Assembly (NCBI GenBank): GCA_002914845.1
Contig: JXTC01000092.1
Location: forward strand, 613,047-677,046
Direction: 5' to 3'
Origin: Trema orientale
Taxonomy: Eukaryota; Streptophyta; Magnoliopsida; Rosales; Cannabaceae
Length of the DNA stretch: 64,000 bases
Below, in pieces: positions 38,301 through 51,403 of the stretch; position 1 is the stretch's first letter; every line of letters starts with the position of its first letter. The notes below the pieces were generated by a model. It had not been told where the DNA came from and did no database searches. It worked only from the letters and a program-made list of their open reading frames with translations. A program made the translations under genes and the position numbers.

Positions 38301-38526
38301 TAATTTCATTTTTATTTCATTTTCGTATTTTTTTATAATTTTTAAATGACTTTTAATGGCCTAAATACTCATATGTCGACATGTGTATAATTATGTGGCA
38401 CGTAACAGAAAAATTTGACAGTTGCTACAAAATTTGGACGGAAGGTATTATTGCCGTCAGAAAAAAAGACTGGGTATTAAAGTACAAATTTTGACTAAAA
38501 ATGGGTACTTTTGCTGCAATTTTCCC
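38301..38526 (-). repeat. Right terminal inverted repeat of the MULE
   Basis: Inverted copy of 31436-31663, ending in CAGCAAAAGTACCC-type sequence read inward and followed by the target duplication TAATACTAA at 38527-38535. Confidence 0.92.
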
Positions 38527-38539
38527 TAATACTAAATAC

Positions 38540-40330
38540 ATCCTTATACATTCACTTAGTAGAATCAATGAACTTGGCTAAACAATTAGACATAGAGAAA
38601 GAGTGAGACAATAAAGAGGTACCAACCAAAGAGGAGTGGGGTCGTGAGCATAAGCCAAGCGACTTGCCTAGCCAACGGGATAACTAATTCGAATGAACAA
38701 CCACATGAAAGAGAGAAAAATCGGAGGAGTGAGCTTAAAAGCTTAATAGAGAAACTGTTACCTCATTTAAAAATCTTTTTAGTGATGGAAAGCACCTGCA
38801 TAGTTAGTTTAATCCAAAATACCTTTGCAAAACCATATGTGCATATATACATAAAAATATCCAAAACTGATAGTCTGTATGCACATACATATATATAGAT
38901 ATATAGAAAGCATGATATCTAAAAATCAATCAGTCCACAAACACATGACACAAATGTACCCATACCTATAAGTTCACTACCTCTCATCAATGAAAACCAG
39001 GATGTTGGCACTACGTGTGCCATACAGCCTACCTGACACCTAGCCCATAACCAGAGGGGATACCCATGTGTCACCTACCAAATCTGGAGGGGTAACTGTA
39101 TTACCTACGCTTGCCAAATGGGGAGGTAATCAGAAGAAATACCCCACGCGAGTTCACAGACTCTGCATCGCTGGTGGGGCTGTAGCGCCATACTGTAAAA
39201 ACCCCATGATGCTAACCTGGTACTCATGTGTGATCCTATGACACCTGTAATTTGAACTGATGTGTAAAAGTAGCCATGTAATAATTTAAGTTCAAATAAT
39301 ACTCTGGTTTTTAATAAAATGGTTGATTATAATTTATAGAAAAATGGACAACATAACGGCCCTATTATCATCATGTGTTGCAGAAATTAAGTATAAAAAA
39401 TGATATGAAACAGAGGTAATTGAATTCCTACTTCACTAGAATAACGATACTATGCTATTGGATCCTCAAGGTGCCGTTGGACGATCGTTTGGAGGGTTGG
39501 GAACAAATTCTATGCTCTCGATCGCTCACTTGGGAAAAACTAACTCCTCAACAGGGTTTCGAATCAACAAACCAACCTCTTCACTGAACTCCTAGCACCT
39601 CAAATAGATAGATTAGATATATAATTTGATTAATTCGGATCCGGACCGACACCATAATGGTGGCACATAAAACAAGATAAAATTTAAGCCTTTAGATATT
39701 GTTTTTTGTGCCGATCACCAAACATAGTCAATATATATATATCAAACTTCACCATTTTCTGATACATTCCAAAAATGGCATCAAAAACAACGTCTAATGG
39801 TCAGATCAAAAGTCAAACCCGAGCTAAAAAATAGATTAAAAATGACTACTTTTAATTCCAAAGAAATAGGGTCGCGAGATATATACCTTGAGGTTCCTCT
39901 CGACGATACGAACCCAACGAGCCTAAGAACACGGCCTGAAATGGCCCGAAAAGACGCCGAAAATTCAAAGTCCTTCCGCGGCCAAAACAGAGTTTTCCAG
40001 CGACGGGCTGCTCGGCGATGGCTGAGGATGGGTGGCATGGGTAGCAGCCAGCATGGGGGGAGCTTCGCCGAGAGTTTGGCAGGCCAGATGGTGGCCGTGG
40101 CGACGGCGGCTCCCCTTGGTCCTCCTTTGGTCGAGAGCAACGAGAGAGAGCGAGAAAGACGATCGAGAGGAGGGGAGGAGAGAGAGAGAATAGTATATAT
40201 ATATATACTTAATTTAATTTTTTTTATTTGGTCAAATGACTATTTTGCCCCTAAAAAATGGATTTTTACAACGTGTCATTTCTTTGGGTATAAGTGAGCT
40301 ATGTGTCGTTTGAAGCAAATGGTGTGCAGC
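38540..40330 (-). mobile_element. LTR-retrotransposon-derived non-coding debris
   Basis: 39000-39260 has GC-richer words such as GTAGCGCCATACTG and CACGCGAGTTCACAGACTC that do not belong to a gene I know. 39870-40190 is a GC-rich island ending in a GA-rich tract. Read on the minus strand this gives a CT-rich leader followed by Gly/Ala/Pro-rich nonsense, an order often seen in plant LTRs. No gag or pol domain is visible. The ends are not resolved. Confidence 0.35.
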
Positions 40331-40869
40331 CACAATCACTTCAAAACTTCTATGGACTAAACTTCTAGCCACAATCACCTCAAAAACAATTACAATCAGG
40401 CCCATTTGAAATAATCTTCTGAAAATAAATAAATACTTAAGAGGATTGTCAAATATATGGTAAAACTAACCAAACAGTTCTACCGCTATGACGACTCTTT
40501 TTAAGATTAAGAGTTGTGAACATGTTGGTGATGCAAACTAGCAGTAGAGCAGTGTACACAATGTAGTGACAATTGTATATCTTTTCACTAGGTTTTGTTA
40601 TATATGTGACATAGGTCTTTTTTTAAACCCTGAAATTCCTTTCCTTTTACGTAAGAGAAATTAATACATTCACATTTGTCAACTTTGAGGTGTTTATTTT
40701 GTAAAAACCTAATTTTTATAAGGGCAAAGGGGTAATTTTTTTAAGCTAATGGCAATTTGGTAAATTTAATTTTCAGAATATTTAAATAAAATATCTGGGA
40801 TGTATTTAGACTTGATTAAGTCTAGGTTAAATGAAAGAAAGTTTTAAAAAAGGGACTATAGTGAAATTA

Positions 40870-42690
40870 AAATAAGGGCATGAATGTGGTAAAAATTTCA
40901 AAACTTGGCTAAAGTACAATTAGTGAACAGTGCTACAGTTTTAAAAATTGCCCATAAATCTCCCGAAAATCCCTCGTTCTTCCCCGAAGCCCTTAACCAT
41001 TTTCGAAAATCCTCTCCACGACTATTGTTCATGCGCGGCCAAACTGGTAGCTGGCCAGCCTCACACACTAACCCGCGCCCTTCACCTCCTGCCGATGAAG
41101 ACGCGGCTACCATCGCTGCCATGAAATGCTTCCCAACAACATAGATCAGCCTCGCCGAAGACAACGCCCACAACTCAATTTTTCGACCGCCAAGCCGCCG
41201 TCCACGTCCTTTCATGCGGTTGGATTCGTCTCGGCCGTCAACTCACCTCGGGTAAGATTTCGTCAGTTTTGGCCATTTTCCTAGTTAATTTTGTGGTATT
41301 TTTATAATTTTTCATTAGAGAACTAATTTGCCCAAAATAATTATATGGCGTTGTGGAGCATGAAAAATCATGAATAAATACGAGTACTAGGCGTTGAAAT
41401 GATATCCATTTTGGAATTGAAAAGTGGACATTTTTCAATAAAACTCAAAAATGGACATTTTCGTAAGTCTCAGATTTTAAGCCCGTTTAAGGCTCGGGGC
41501 CTCAAAACTGAATTTTGACTTCGAATTCGGACTCAATGAGGTCAAGAAGCAAACTTTAATATAAAATATCACCATGTTTCGAATAAGACTCATGAATAGT
41601 ATTTTTTAGAGCTAGAAATTTAGTAGTGACCTCCGTTTCTCAATATGAAACTCTGTTAGAAAAGTCATTTTTTATAGTGAGCTTATCGGGATCCTGAAAT
41701 CAAAAATTTTGATTTTGTGATGGTTTGAAAAATTGTTGAAACGTGTTAGATTATACTATGATTAGATTGTGTGAATTTTTATATATATTTTTAAATTATA
41801 ATTATGAGGTAAAACATCGTTGTGCTGCCCATGTTACAGTAAATCCTAGAATAATGTCAAGTTGGATTTTAAAGCATGATTTGATTGATTCATAGATGCA
41901 TGGTTATTTTGAACTATTACATGTTGTACATACCATAGGATTACACACTTGAGTTCTATTATTGCATTGTAGTAATTTAGATCGCTGGCGAGTTGCTACA
42001 GTGCTAGGTGAGAGGCCTAGACCCATGCCCAAGTTTTTACTGATACACCTGCTACAGAGGTATTATAAGGCCGTGATGAGAGGATAAGAGCTCACTCTTA
42101 TATCTTATTGATGTATGATATGTATAATGACGAGGATTTGGTTTTAGTTTTGAATATGTGATTATTTTGGATTATTTTGGATTTTAATTATTTACAAACT
42201 TGATTTATAAATAGATTTAAAGGTACTAATCATGCAGGTTTGGAAAATTGCATCCATTCAAAAAAAAAATAATTAGATTCCTACTGAGCATGTGAATGTT
42301 CACTCTTCTTTTTCCCCTCTCAGATAGTGCTTAGTGTAACTTTGGGAATTCATGAGCAGAATAGTAAGGAGCTTGTTACCGTTTGAATAATTGGTAACTA
42401 TGTAAAATAAATCTGTTTATCTATCCTGGCCTGTAATAAAACTTAAGGGCTCGTACTACGGATTCAGTCTGTATATCTATTATGCTGAATTGCGAGAATA
42501 ATGATGATGATACTTAGTTTTATTTTCTTAAATTTTATTAGTAGTATACGTCTAACGGTGATCACAAAATTGTAAAAATTTTACTATTAAAACTATTTAA
42601 TAAATTTTTCAAAAATAACTATCGAATTTCTATTTGTGAAATTTTTTTTCTGCCACTAGCCCGAAGTTCGGGTCATGACATATTTGACAT
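40870..42690 (+). mobile_element. Probable Ty3/gypsy-type LTR remnant
   Basis: The right end reads CCCGAAGTTCGGGTCATGACA (42660-42680), a short palindrome followed by TGACA. This is how many plant gypsy LTRs end. Upstream are GTTGCTACAGTGCTAGGTGAG-type and GAGGATAAGAGCTCACTCTT-type words also common in such LTRs, and a GC-rich start at 40940-41240. No internal domains are present, so a solo LTR is likely. The left end is uncertain. Confidence 0.45.
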
Positions 42691-44465
42691 CCTTAAAGAA
42701 AGTGAATGGCAATTTTACAATGAATTATAGCTCAAGGCTTGTTAGGAAAAAGCTATTTTGGTGGGTTTAAATTCCCATTATCGACGAAAAAAGAGAAAAA
42801 TGTAACTGTTTAAATTACTGGTTACAAAACTTTGATTATATATATATATATATGTTTTTATATGTGTGCGTTCTCAATTTTTTCTCTCATCCTTCTAATT
42901 TTTAACTTTCTTTCATCCATCTCTTTCTATACTCTCTCTCTCAACCCTCTCTTTCTACACACAGTCTCTCTTCCCCCTCTATCTCAACTTTCTAGTTCTT
43001 CTATCTATCTATTTCTCAAATTTCTCTTTTATCTCTATTTCTTAACTTTCTATTTCTCTTTTTTGATATTTTCAAAATTTTAACATTGTCTTAGTAATTG
43101 TGTATTATTACGTTACTTTTTCATTTTAACTTTTAAAAATAAAAAGTAATAGTTATCAATTATGTATTCATTTTTTGTTTTTAAAAAGAAAAAATAATTA
43201 GAATATAATTACCAAGAATATATAGATATATATATTAAAAAAATAAAAACAAAATAAGAGGAAGTACGTTTATTTTTTTCCTTTAAAAATGAAAAACAAA
43301 ATAATAGGAAGTATTTTATTTTTTTCATTTATAAAGGCAAAAAATAAAAATGATACCGAATCGACACCTATTTCATGGATATGATTATGTTTTATATTTA
43401 ATTATTTAGGACATGTATAATTAATGTTTTTTTGGATGTTATGTAATGAGATTGATGCTCAAATCAAATTGATTATTATTTGTACTGTTGACATATGTGT
43501 TCCCATAAAAAAAAAAAAGAACGCTATACATATATATATATATCAAATCGAAGAACTTCGAATTTTACTTGTAAATTTTTGTAAGTGAGAAAGGTTCGAA
43601 AATAGGGAGATTCTGTCGAATTTTTGGCTAATTCTCATCATTATATTTTACCGGTAGTTGCAAAAGACCAATGTGTAAAATTACTTGTTTGACGATTTTC
43701 TTGGTTTTGGGTTATCCGCAGAACATTTTTACTTTACCTTAGGTCATAATTTTATAGATAAATGGAGTTCTCTTCAGTATCTAATGGATTTGCCTTCCTA
43801 CATCATCAAACTTAGTCGGTATAGCTCTATCATACTGATCCCTAATTAAGACCTTCACGGGGATTTTGATCTATATATGTCCAATTCCAATAGCACATAC
43901 ATACATTATCTTAGTTTTCTAATGAATTGTTTCTTTAGTTTATATAATTTCTAGTACAATAGTATAAGATATATATAAATATATATTTTTTGACGTTTGC
44001 TAGTTACTAGTTAACATAAGCTAACTGTTTAAGAACGTGATAGTTGTTGTGCGCATCACGTGATGTGGTATCACTCTGTGGCTAAAAGAGGTAACAAGTT
44101 AAGGACACGCAGCAAAGTGATAAAAAGGAATATGACAAACATATGTCTATATATTGGGTTCACGGGTCACCTACCGACTGTGTTTATACATATAATTATT
44201 TTCGCACACATGATGACAAAACATAATAATTCACACCCCACTTTCAAAGAAATTTCCACCACCTTCAATCCCAACCCTCAAAACTCGCTCGAGAAAAGCT
44301 GGGGATTACCTCTCTCCCGCTCATTCAACTAATATAGAAAAAAAAAAATGATATTATGAATATATATATGAATATATTTAAAGAGAGGGCTATAATATTA
44401 GAATTGTAGAACTAGCAAAAGGGGATTTGTTAGATTTTTATTTTATTTTTGGTATATTTGGAATC
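42691..44465. other. Intergenic stretch with TA and CT simple repeats
   Basis: A TA run at about 42838-42853 and a C/T-rich stretch at 42870-43070 are followed by very AT-rich DNA. The last ~400 bp are probably the promoter of the gene starting at 44466. The word CACGTGATGTGG near 44058 includes a CACGTG G-box-type core. No other gene is seen. Confidence 0.4.
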
Positions 44466-47400
44466 ATGGTTCTGGATTGTTCTTCCTCTAATGGTTGGAA
44501 TGTAGAGAAAATGTTGTTCTTGATATTGTTATATAGTGTGGTTGGGGCTTTGTTTGGGTGCGGCGGGTGTAGGGGAAGACTGAATGCGGCCACGGCAGCT
44601 GTGAAAGTTGGAGACATTATTTCCAAAGTGGAAGATGCCTCAAATTTTCATATATACTATGGTCAGACCTTCAAAGTCATCAAAAATGTCGTTGACGGCA
44701 AGAGCTACCTTCTCATTCAGGTTATAAGCTTTTCTACTAAATTTTCACTTAATAATTAACTTGATATTCCATTTTAGTATTTTAGAAGTTATACTCTTTT
44801 CTAATATTCTTCCTAATATACTTTAAATGATAGCAAACTTCTCTCAATCCACCGCCCAGTTTTGGGAATCAAATTTAGTTTGTTCTTATATTTTTCATTG
44901 CTCTTCGAAAGATTTGCTATTGCTCTTTTTTAATGGAAACTAGATGTATTTTTATTCAAACTGGTAAATATCAGCTACATAATTCCATCCAAAAAAAAAA
45001 AAAAAAAAGAAAAAGAATAAAACTAACAAACAACCTTGATTCTAATATCAATTACTTTAATTTGTACCACATTTCTCACCTAACAATGTTGGTTGACACA
45101 ATATATTCTAGTAAGTTTTATGGCCGATTAACGTCATATAATACATCGTTCAATTGTTTTAAATTGGGTTTCTAACATTTTTAGTTACAAAAATCGAAAA
45201 GAATTATAAAAATACGGAAGTCATACTTTTTTTTAATTTTCGTACGGTTTTTATTAAAAAAATATCATTTTTAAAAAATATTTAGAAAAATACTATTTTT
45301 AAAATAGTTACTAGTTACCGATTTCTGGAAACTAGTTACTGGTTACCAGTTTTATACTAGTTATAAATATTATTAATTACTAGTTACCGATTTCTAGAAA
45401 TTGGTTACTAGTTACCAGTTATATACTAGTTATAAATACCGTTGATTACTAGTTAACGGTTTCTAAAAATTAGTTACCAGAAACTAGTTAATATTTTAAA
45501 AAATAATATTTTTTTAATAAAAATCGTACCGCATTTTACAAAAACGAAAACTACCGTATTTTTCAAATTCTTTTCAGAAACACCGTACAATATATAATTT
45601 CCCCTTTTTAATTTTATTGCCTATAATTTGTTTCTTTAGATTTTTTCTAGTATAAATTTTATTGTTATCTATTAACCCCGTATATTAATGTTATCTCTTT
45701 AAAAAATGAGTACTTTTTTTAAAAATTTCTTTGCATAGTAATCACGTGACTGCTAATTATGTAACTTTAACTAACTAAGAATCTCATATATATGAGGTTT
45801 TGATTTTTCTTTTTTTCTTTGACAATCGATTAATTTAACTTTTGATTATGGCTGTGTAAGAGATAAATAAATCATTTTTATAAAGGTATAATATGTTATT
45901 CATTTATTTATTTATTTTTGAAAGCGAGTATAATGTTAATGTCTATCCACCACATTTTATTCTCGCATTTTTTCTAAGTATTAAAATTTCCAGAATAATT
46001 CAAGGATGGCGACGAGAACAAAGTATTGCACTCCAAGGATCAAATCTTTTGTCGTCCCATTATCAAACTATTCGGTTGATACCAATGATTTTCCAGGTAT
46101 GAAGTAATTAATCAATATAACTCAGAGAGATTAGACTACTTTAATGCCAAATAATTTGAATAGTACCTAGTAAGGATCCAAATATCCCTAAAAACACTCT
46201 AATCGACATTATTTCAAGGATTTTGATTTAGGAAAATTATAATTTTAATGGCTTGAGTACTTATTTTTAAGTATTTTAGTGTGCAATCTGTAATGTTAAT
46301 TTCCTTTTTCGTTACTTGTTCACTTATCCGATTTAACAAATACTGACCAGTTCTCTCTCTCTCTTTTCCTTTTTTTTTTTTTTTCAAAACATAATTCAGT
46401 CTCTTTTTTCGAGGTGAGGATCGCCAGTTTCAGTAAGTTAACATTCTTGGTCTTCAATTCATATAAAACCATCCCGTTATTTTATTTTATTTATTTTTCC
46501 CTTAGAGAAACATTAGACTATATATATATGTTTTACATTTTATTTTCATTTAAAACTTTAAAAAATAAAAAGATAATCTAAAGACTAAACCTATGTTTTG
46601 ACTTGTGTATAGTATACAATTACGTTCAAAATCTCTTATTCTCTTTATATGCATACATATAAATTAAGTGATTTGTGCTATTTGTTTTAATTTTTTTAAC
46701 TTATTTTAAATATTTGATAACATGAATAAGGTGTGCTCAATTCAAATTTTGTGTTAAATGAAGGGACTTTTTGATCAATTTCAATATAGACGAAGACATT
46801 TAAAAAAAATTTAAATGTAGAGGTATAATTTTACAAAATTCAAAATTTGGAGTTTATTCTGCCATTCTTTAGGATATTTTTTTGAAGCTTATTTTTTATT
46901 CTATAAGATAGATATTTGAGTAGAAAGCAAAGACATGACATTCAGACTTGATGGCGCATAAAAACTGAATTAATTATTACTTAGTTATGTAATTAGTTTT
47001 TGTTTCTTCTATAAGTAGAGAGTTTAAAATGCAGCTACTAGGGCTGCTAGAGAGCCTAAAGGGCATTACTACGGAGGTGGTGCCATCTCAATGCATAAGG
47101 AAACTATACGAAAGTGGAGGAATCCAACTGATAAACAAAAGTGACACTCAACAACTTTCACAATTTGGAGCCCACTTCATTGCCGCCACTGATCAACCCG
47201 AAGCCTGTAATTTCGCTGCTTTTGTTCCTTCTGGAGAGAATAGCCCTTTGCAGGTAGTAAAAACATTTTCTAATATATATCTTGTATACTTGATATGACA
47301 TAATAGTATAGTGTATAAGACTGATTTTGGTATAGGAAAATATTAGGGGATAAGACCGAATACGATATAGGAAAATACTAGAAAATGCTAGGGGCTCTTA

Positions 47401-50400
47401 GTGAAATGGCTAAATTTCGGACCTCTTCAAGTCGGTTTCAGTTTTTCAAATTCTCTTTAGAAAACTGAACGAGTAAATAAGTTTCAGTACATTTATATCA
47501 GATCCACTACGTAAGATATATTGATATATCTAGAATACAAATTGATATATTGATTAGATACAAACTGTTTTACCGATATATGATATACTCAGTGTAAGAA
47601 CTTATATAAACAACCATTTAACTATAAAAGAATGGTTATTTTTGTTGTAATGAAGATATTAAAACGGTAAAATTTTTGTAATTACTCGAAACAAATCCAT
47701 TGAGCTTAATTGATGCCTAGCCCAACAAAAATAAATCCATTGGAAGGTCGGCATGGTATCGGGACGAAAACAATGACACACAAGTGGGTTCGTGGTGGCT
47801 GCTTTGGAACTGACACCTTCTAGTGTCAGGTTGCTTAAGCGGCCACCAGGCCTCACGCTTGGCTGCTTGGCCTTGCCAAAGCCCATAAGTGTTGGGTTCA
47901 AAACTTCCCAACAGGCTGTGCAGCCCATGCCACGCCAGGTCGTGCTCGTTCCAACAGCCTAGTTCCAGTTTTTTAATCAAAGAAAGAAGTCAAAGGATTT
48001 TAAATGCTTTTTTTTTTTTTCGGAAAGGTTTTAATGCATTTAGAATCATATATTTCCTACAACTAGAGATATTATATAGGTACTATCGTGTAGGTCTAGG
48101 CACGTTTAGCTATGGTATATTCATACCTCATGTAGGCCCGAACACCGTTACTAATCATGTTGTATTGTGCTCATTTTCGATATTAATACTATTTTCATAC
48201 CTAAACATACTCGCAATTAAAAATATGCTATGTTTATGCCTAATTAAGTTTGTTTACAACATTGTATTCTTTTTGTAGCTAGATGTGCCCATTTTTTATA
48301 TTATCTATTTCGAGACTAATCTTGCTTGTTTTTTATATTGTGCTACTTTTATGCCTAATTTTGCACGTTTGTGATACTTTGCTAGTTTTTTGATAGACGA
48401 GTTTGTGATACTATGCTAGTTTTGTGACGAATTGTGCCAGTTTCTGAACTCGTATTTATCTTTATGTCATCATTGCTCTCGGTATTGATATTTTGTATTT
48501 TTCTAATTCAGTTATTTTAATAATTATTAGTATATATATATTTTAAGTGTTTGTGAAACATTAGTTGTTCATTGTTATGCAATAGAAATAAATTATTTCT
48601 AAAATTGATATTTTTTTTATAAAAATAAGTATAAATTAAATTATTGCAGCTCTATACGAGGAATAAGTCAATTAATTTAAACTTCTCTAATTTGAGTACA
48701 CCCTAACTAGATTAGCACCTATCCGAACTATACCTAAGTAGGTAACTCGAAAATTAAAACTAGTTTACATCAAATATCATTAATGTCCATTTCTATAGTT
48801 TGAGTTCTTTCCAACTAGTTAGCACTAGTACTAAAACTATACTTTTCGGTCTAACTTTTTTAAGGGCTTTCTATTGGATGTTGGTTTTGAGCTTTGGGTG
48901 GCTCTTAATATATTTTAACTTTGGGAAAATTAGATATTATATGGTATTTTCAGAAAAAAAAAATTGAAAAATACAGTGGTTAGCGTTTTCTTAAGGTACA
49001 GTACGGTTTTTATTAGAAAAATATTGTTTTTATAAAATATTTAGAAAAATTTTAAAATAGTAACTAGTAATCCGTAATAAGTTTCCAGAAACAGGTAACT
49101 AGTAACTAAAGGTATTTATAACTAGTATATAACTAGTAACCAGTAACCGGTAACCATTTTTCAGAAACCAGTAACTATTTTTAAAATGGTATTTTTCTAA
49201 ATTTTTTTAAAAAAGCGATATTTTCTAGTAAAAATCGTACGAAAATTTGAAAAAACCTGACTTTCGTATTTTTGTAATTATTTTAGTTTTTTATAGGTAA
49301 AAGTGCTAGAAACCCATTAACTTTTTAGTCCAACCTTATTAAGTTTTGAGCTATTTTCTTTTTAAAAAAAACATGAATTTGACAATTTTTTTTCTTTTTA
49401 TTTATTTATATTTTATCTAGAATAAATTTTAAATTTAATTATTATTACTCGTTTTTGCGCTTTTTAAATTAAAATTATACTAAAATACTTCTATGTAATT
49501 TTAATTTAAGTATAATTTCCTTTGTAAATTAGTTATTATCGTTAATTGTGTCTATTTTTGTAAACTAGAAATGGCAGTGATATAGGATTATGCGGAGGGC
49601 GGTAGGGGAAGCTTAATTTAGTCCAAACCGAGTTGTTGAAAAGTACGAATTATGCTAGCTTGAGCCTTTAGAAATGATTAATCACAAAAAATAGAATAAG
49701 AAGACAAAGATAGTACATATATGTATGTATATTTATAGGTGTATATCCTTCAAAGATCTGTACCTGAGAAAGGAATACTATTATATATTATATATAACTG
49801 ACTTCTCAAGAGATATTAAGATTGATTGCGATATTTTTGAACGACAGAGAGCGGAATGGATCAAGTTCTTGGCAAGTTTTGCAAATCTTGAAGATAGAGC
49901 CAATCGTGTATACAACGATGTAAGTATGAACATTTTCCCTTCAACTTAATTATTTTGATGAATATATATATATATTTTTGAATTATTGCTGGGATATAGA
50001 AGACTTGCTTTTGCAACCTTCAATTATGAGAAATATTGTTCAGTACTTTCTAATAGAGGCTTTTATTTTATTTTTTTTTGTCAAAAAAATTTATTATAAT
50101 TAAAAAATAAACTCAACATCCACTCCTAATGTATCTAGCGAATCCACGTGTAATAATCTAGACAATACACATGGTAAACTTAGATACTAAATAAAATGGA
50201 AAATAAGCCAAATATCCTAATCCAATAGTGGTTGAATAGACTCTAAATGCCAATGAGCCATTGCAAAAGAAACAAATATTTTTCTATAACGAGCCAAAGA
50301 TTCAGTTTATCTTAAGGCTTCCTTTAGAACCTGAATTTTGGAAGAAAATAAACTGTGAGAAAAAAGTCAAGAGAAAAGAACGAGGAAAATATTTTTCTTA

Positions 50401-51372
50401 CAATTTTATAGAATTTTATTTTGAAATTTTTGACTTTAATAATTAATATGTTCAAATTCTATGTACTAAAAATTACACTAAATTTAATCTTTTCTTTTCT
50501 CGAAAAAAATTTATATAATTTTTTATTTGAATCCAAAAAAATAAAATAAAATCCCTTGTAATTTATTTTCTTTCCTTCTAAGAATCCAAGTTCCAAATGA
50601 AGCCTAAAGGAAGAGGGAAAAAGAAAATGGCGGGATTTTTGCCAGCTTTTCACATCAAATAAATTATGTAAATTTTAATTACCAATGCAATACATTTCAA
50701 TTTATATATTTCTACTCATGATTGATTATTTTTCTCTTGCAGATTAAACAAAATTATCTTTGCTTGAGTAATGTATCTTTGAGCAGGACATCACCATTCA
50801 AACCAATAGTAGCTTGGATGGAGTATAACAATGTACTGATCAGTGTACATAGCATAAATAATAAATTTTACATACACAACTGTATATAGTGAACTAGATT
50901 ATTTCGTCATATATACAATATATATGACAATTTTTTTTTTTTTTGTAGCATAACATCATTTTATTTATGTTAATTATTGATGTTATTCGGTATATTATTA
51001 CTTGGGTAGATTTCTCTCCCTTAATTTCAAATCCCTTAATGATATTTCTGTCAATTTACAGGGAATATGGTATTTCGCTAAAGAAACATACAAGTTAAAG
51101 GTACTCACTTTATCTGCATACCCAAATTTCAAGTACATAAATTAAATGGAGTTAATTAAAGATGAATAATTGCACAAAATGGCAGTTAATTTGTTTTATA
51201 ATATACATTATTCATATTTATTTAACTTTAGTGTTCTTTAAAATTTGAATTAGTATGTGGAAGACGCGGGAGGAGAGAATGTTGACGACTCTATTAACAA
51301 GATGAGCTATAACATCTCAAATTCTGATGACTTGGAGCAATTGCATGCCATCCTATGTGTAAGTTATACGTG

Positions 51373-51403
<31 letters not shown>

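Larger units (their letters stand above)
31436..38526 (-). mobile_element. Mutator-like DNA transposon (MULE), 7.1 kb including a nested insert
   Basis: Both ends carry long terminal inverted repeats (31436-31663 and 38301-38526) that agree over almost their whole length. They are flanked by a 9-bp target duplication, TAATAGTAA on the left and TAATACTAA on the right, one mismatch apart. Long TIRs plus a 9-bp duplication are the mark of Mutator-like elements. Inside lie a small spliced GRF-zinc-finger gene on the plus strand and a decayed transposase gene on the minus strand, in divergent-end arrangement. An LTR-type insert of about 1.6 kb sits in the transposase intron. Without it the element would be ~5.5 kb. 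The high TIR similarity suggests fairly recent movement; the transposase lesions show it is no longer autonomous. Confidence 0.92.

Noticed and set aside
39797-40297. 166-codon frame in a GC-rich island
   Set aside because: Low-complexity Arg/Gly/Ala-rich sequence running into a GA tract and TA repeats; more like an LTR leader than a protein.
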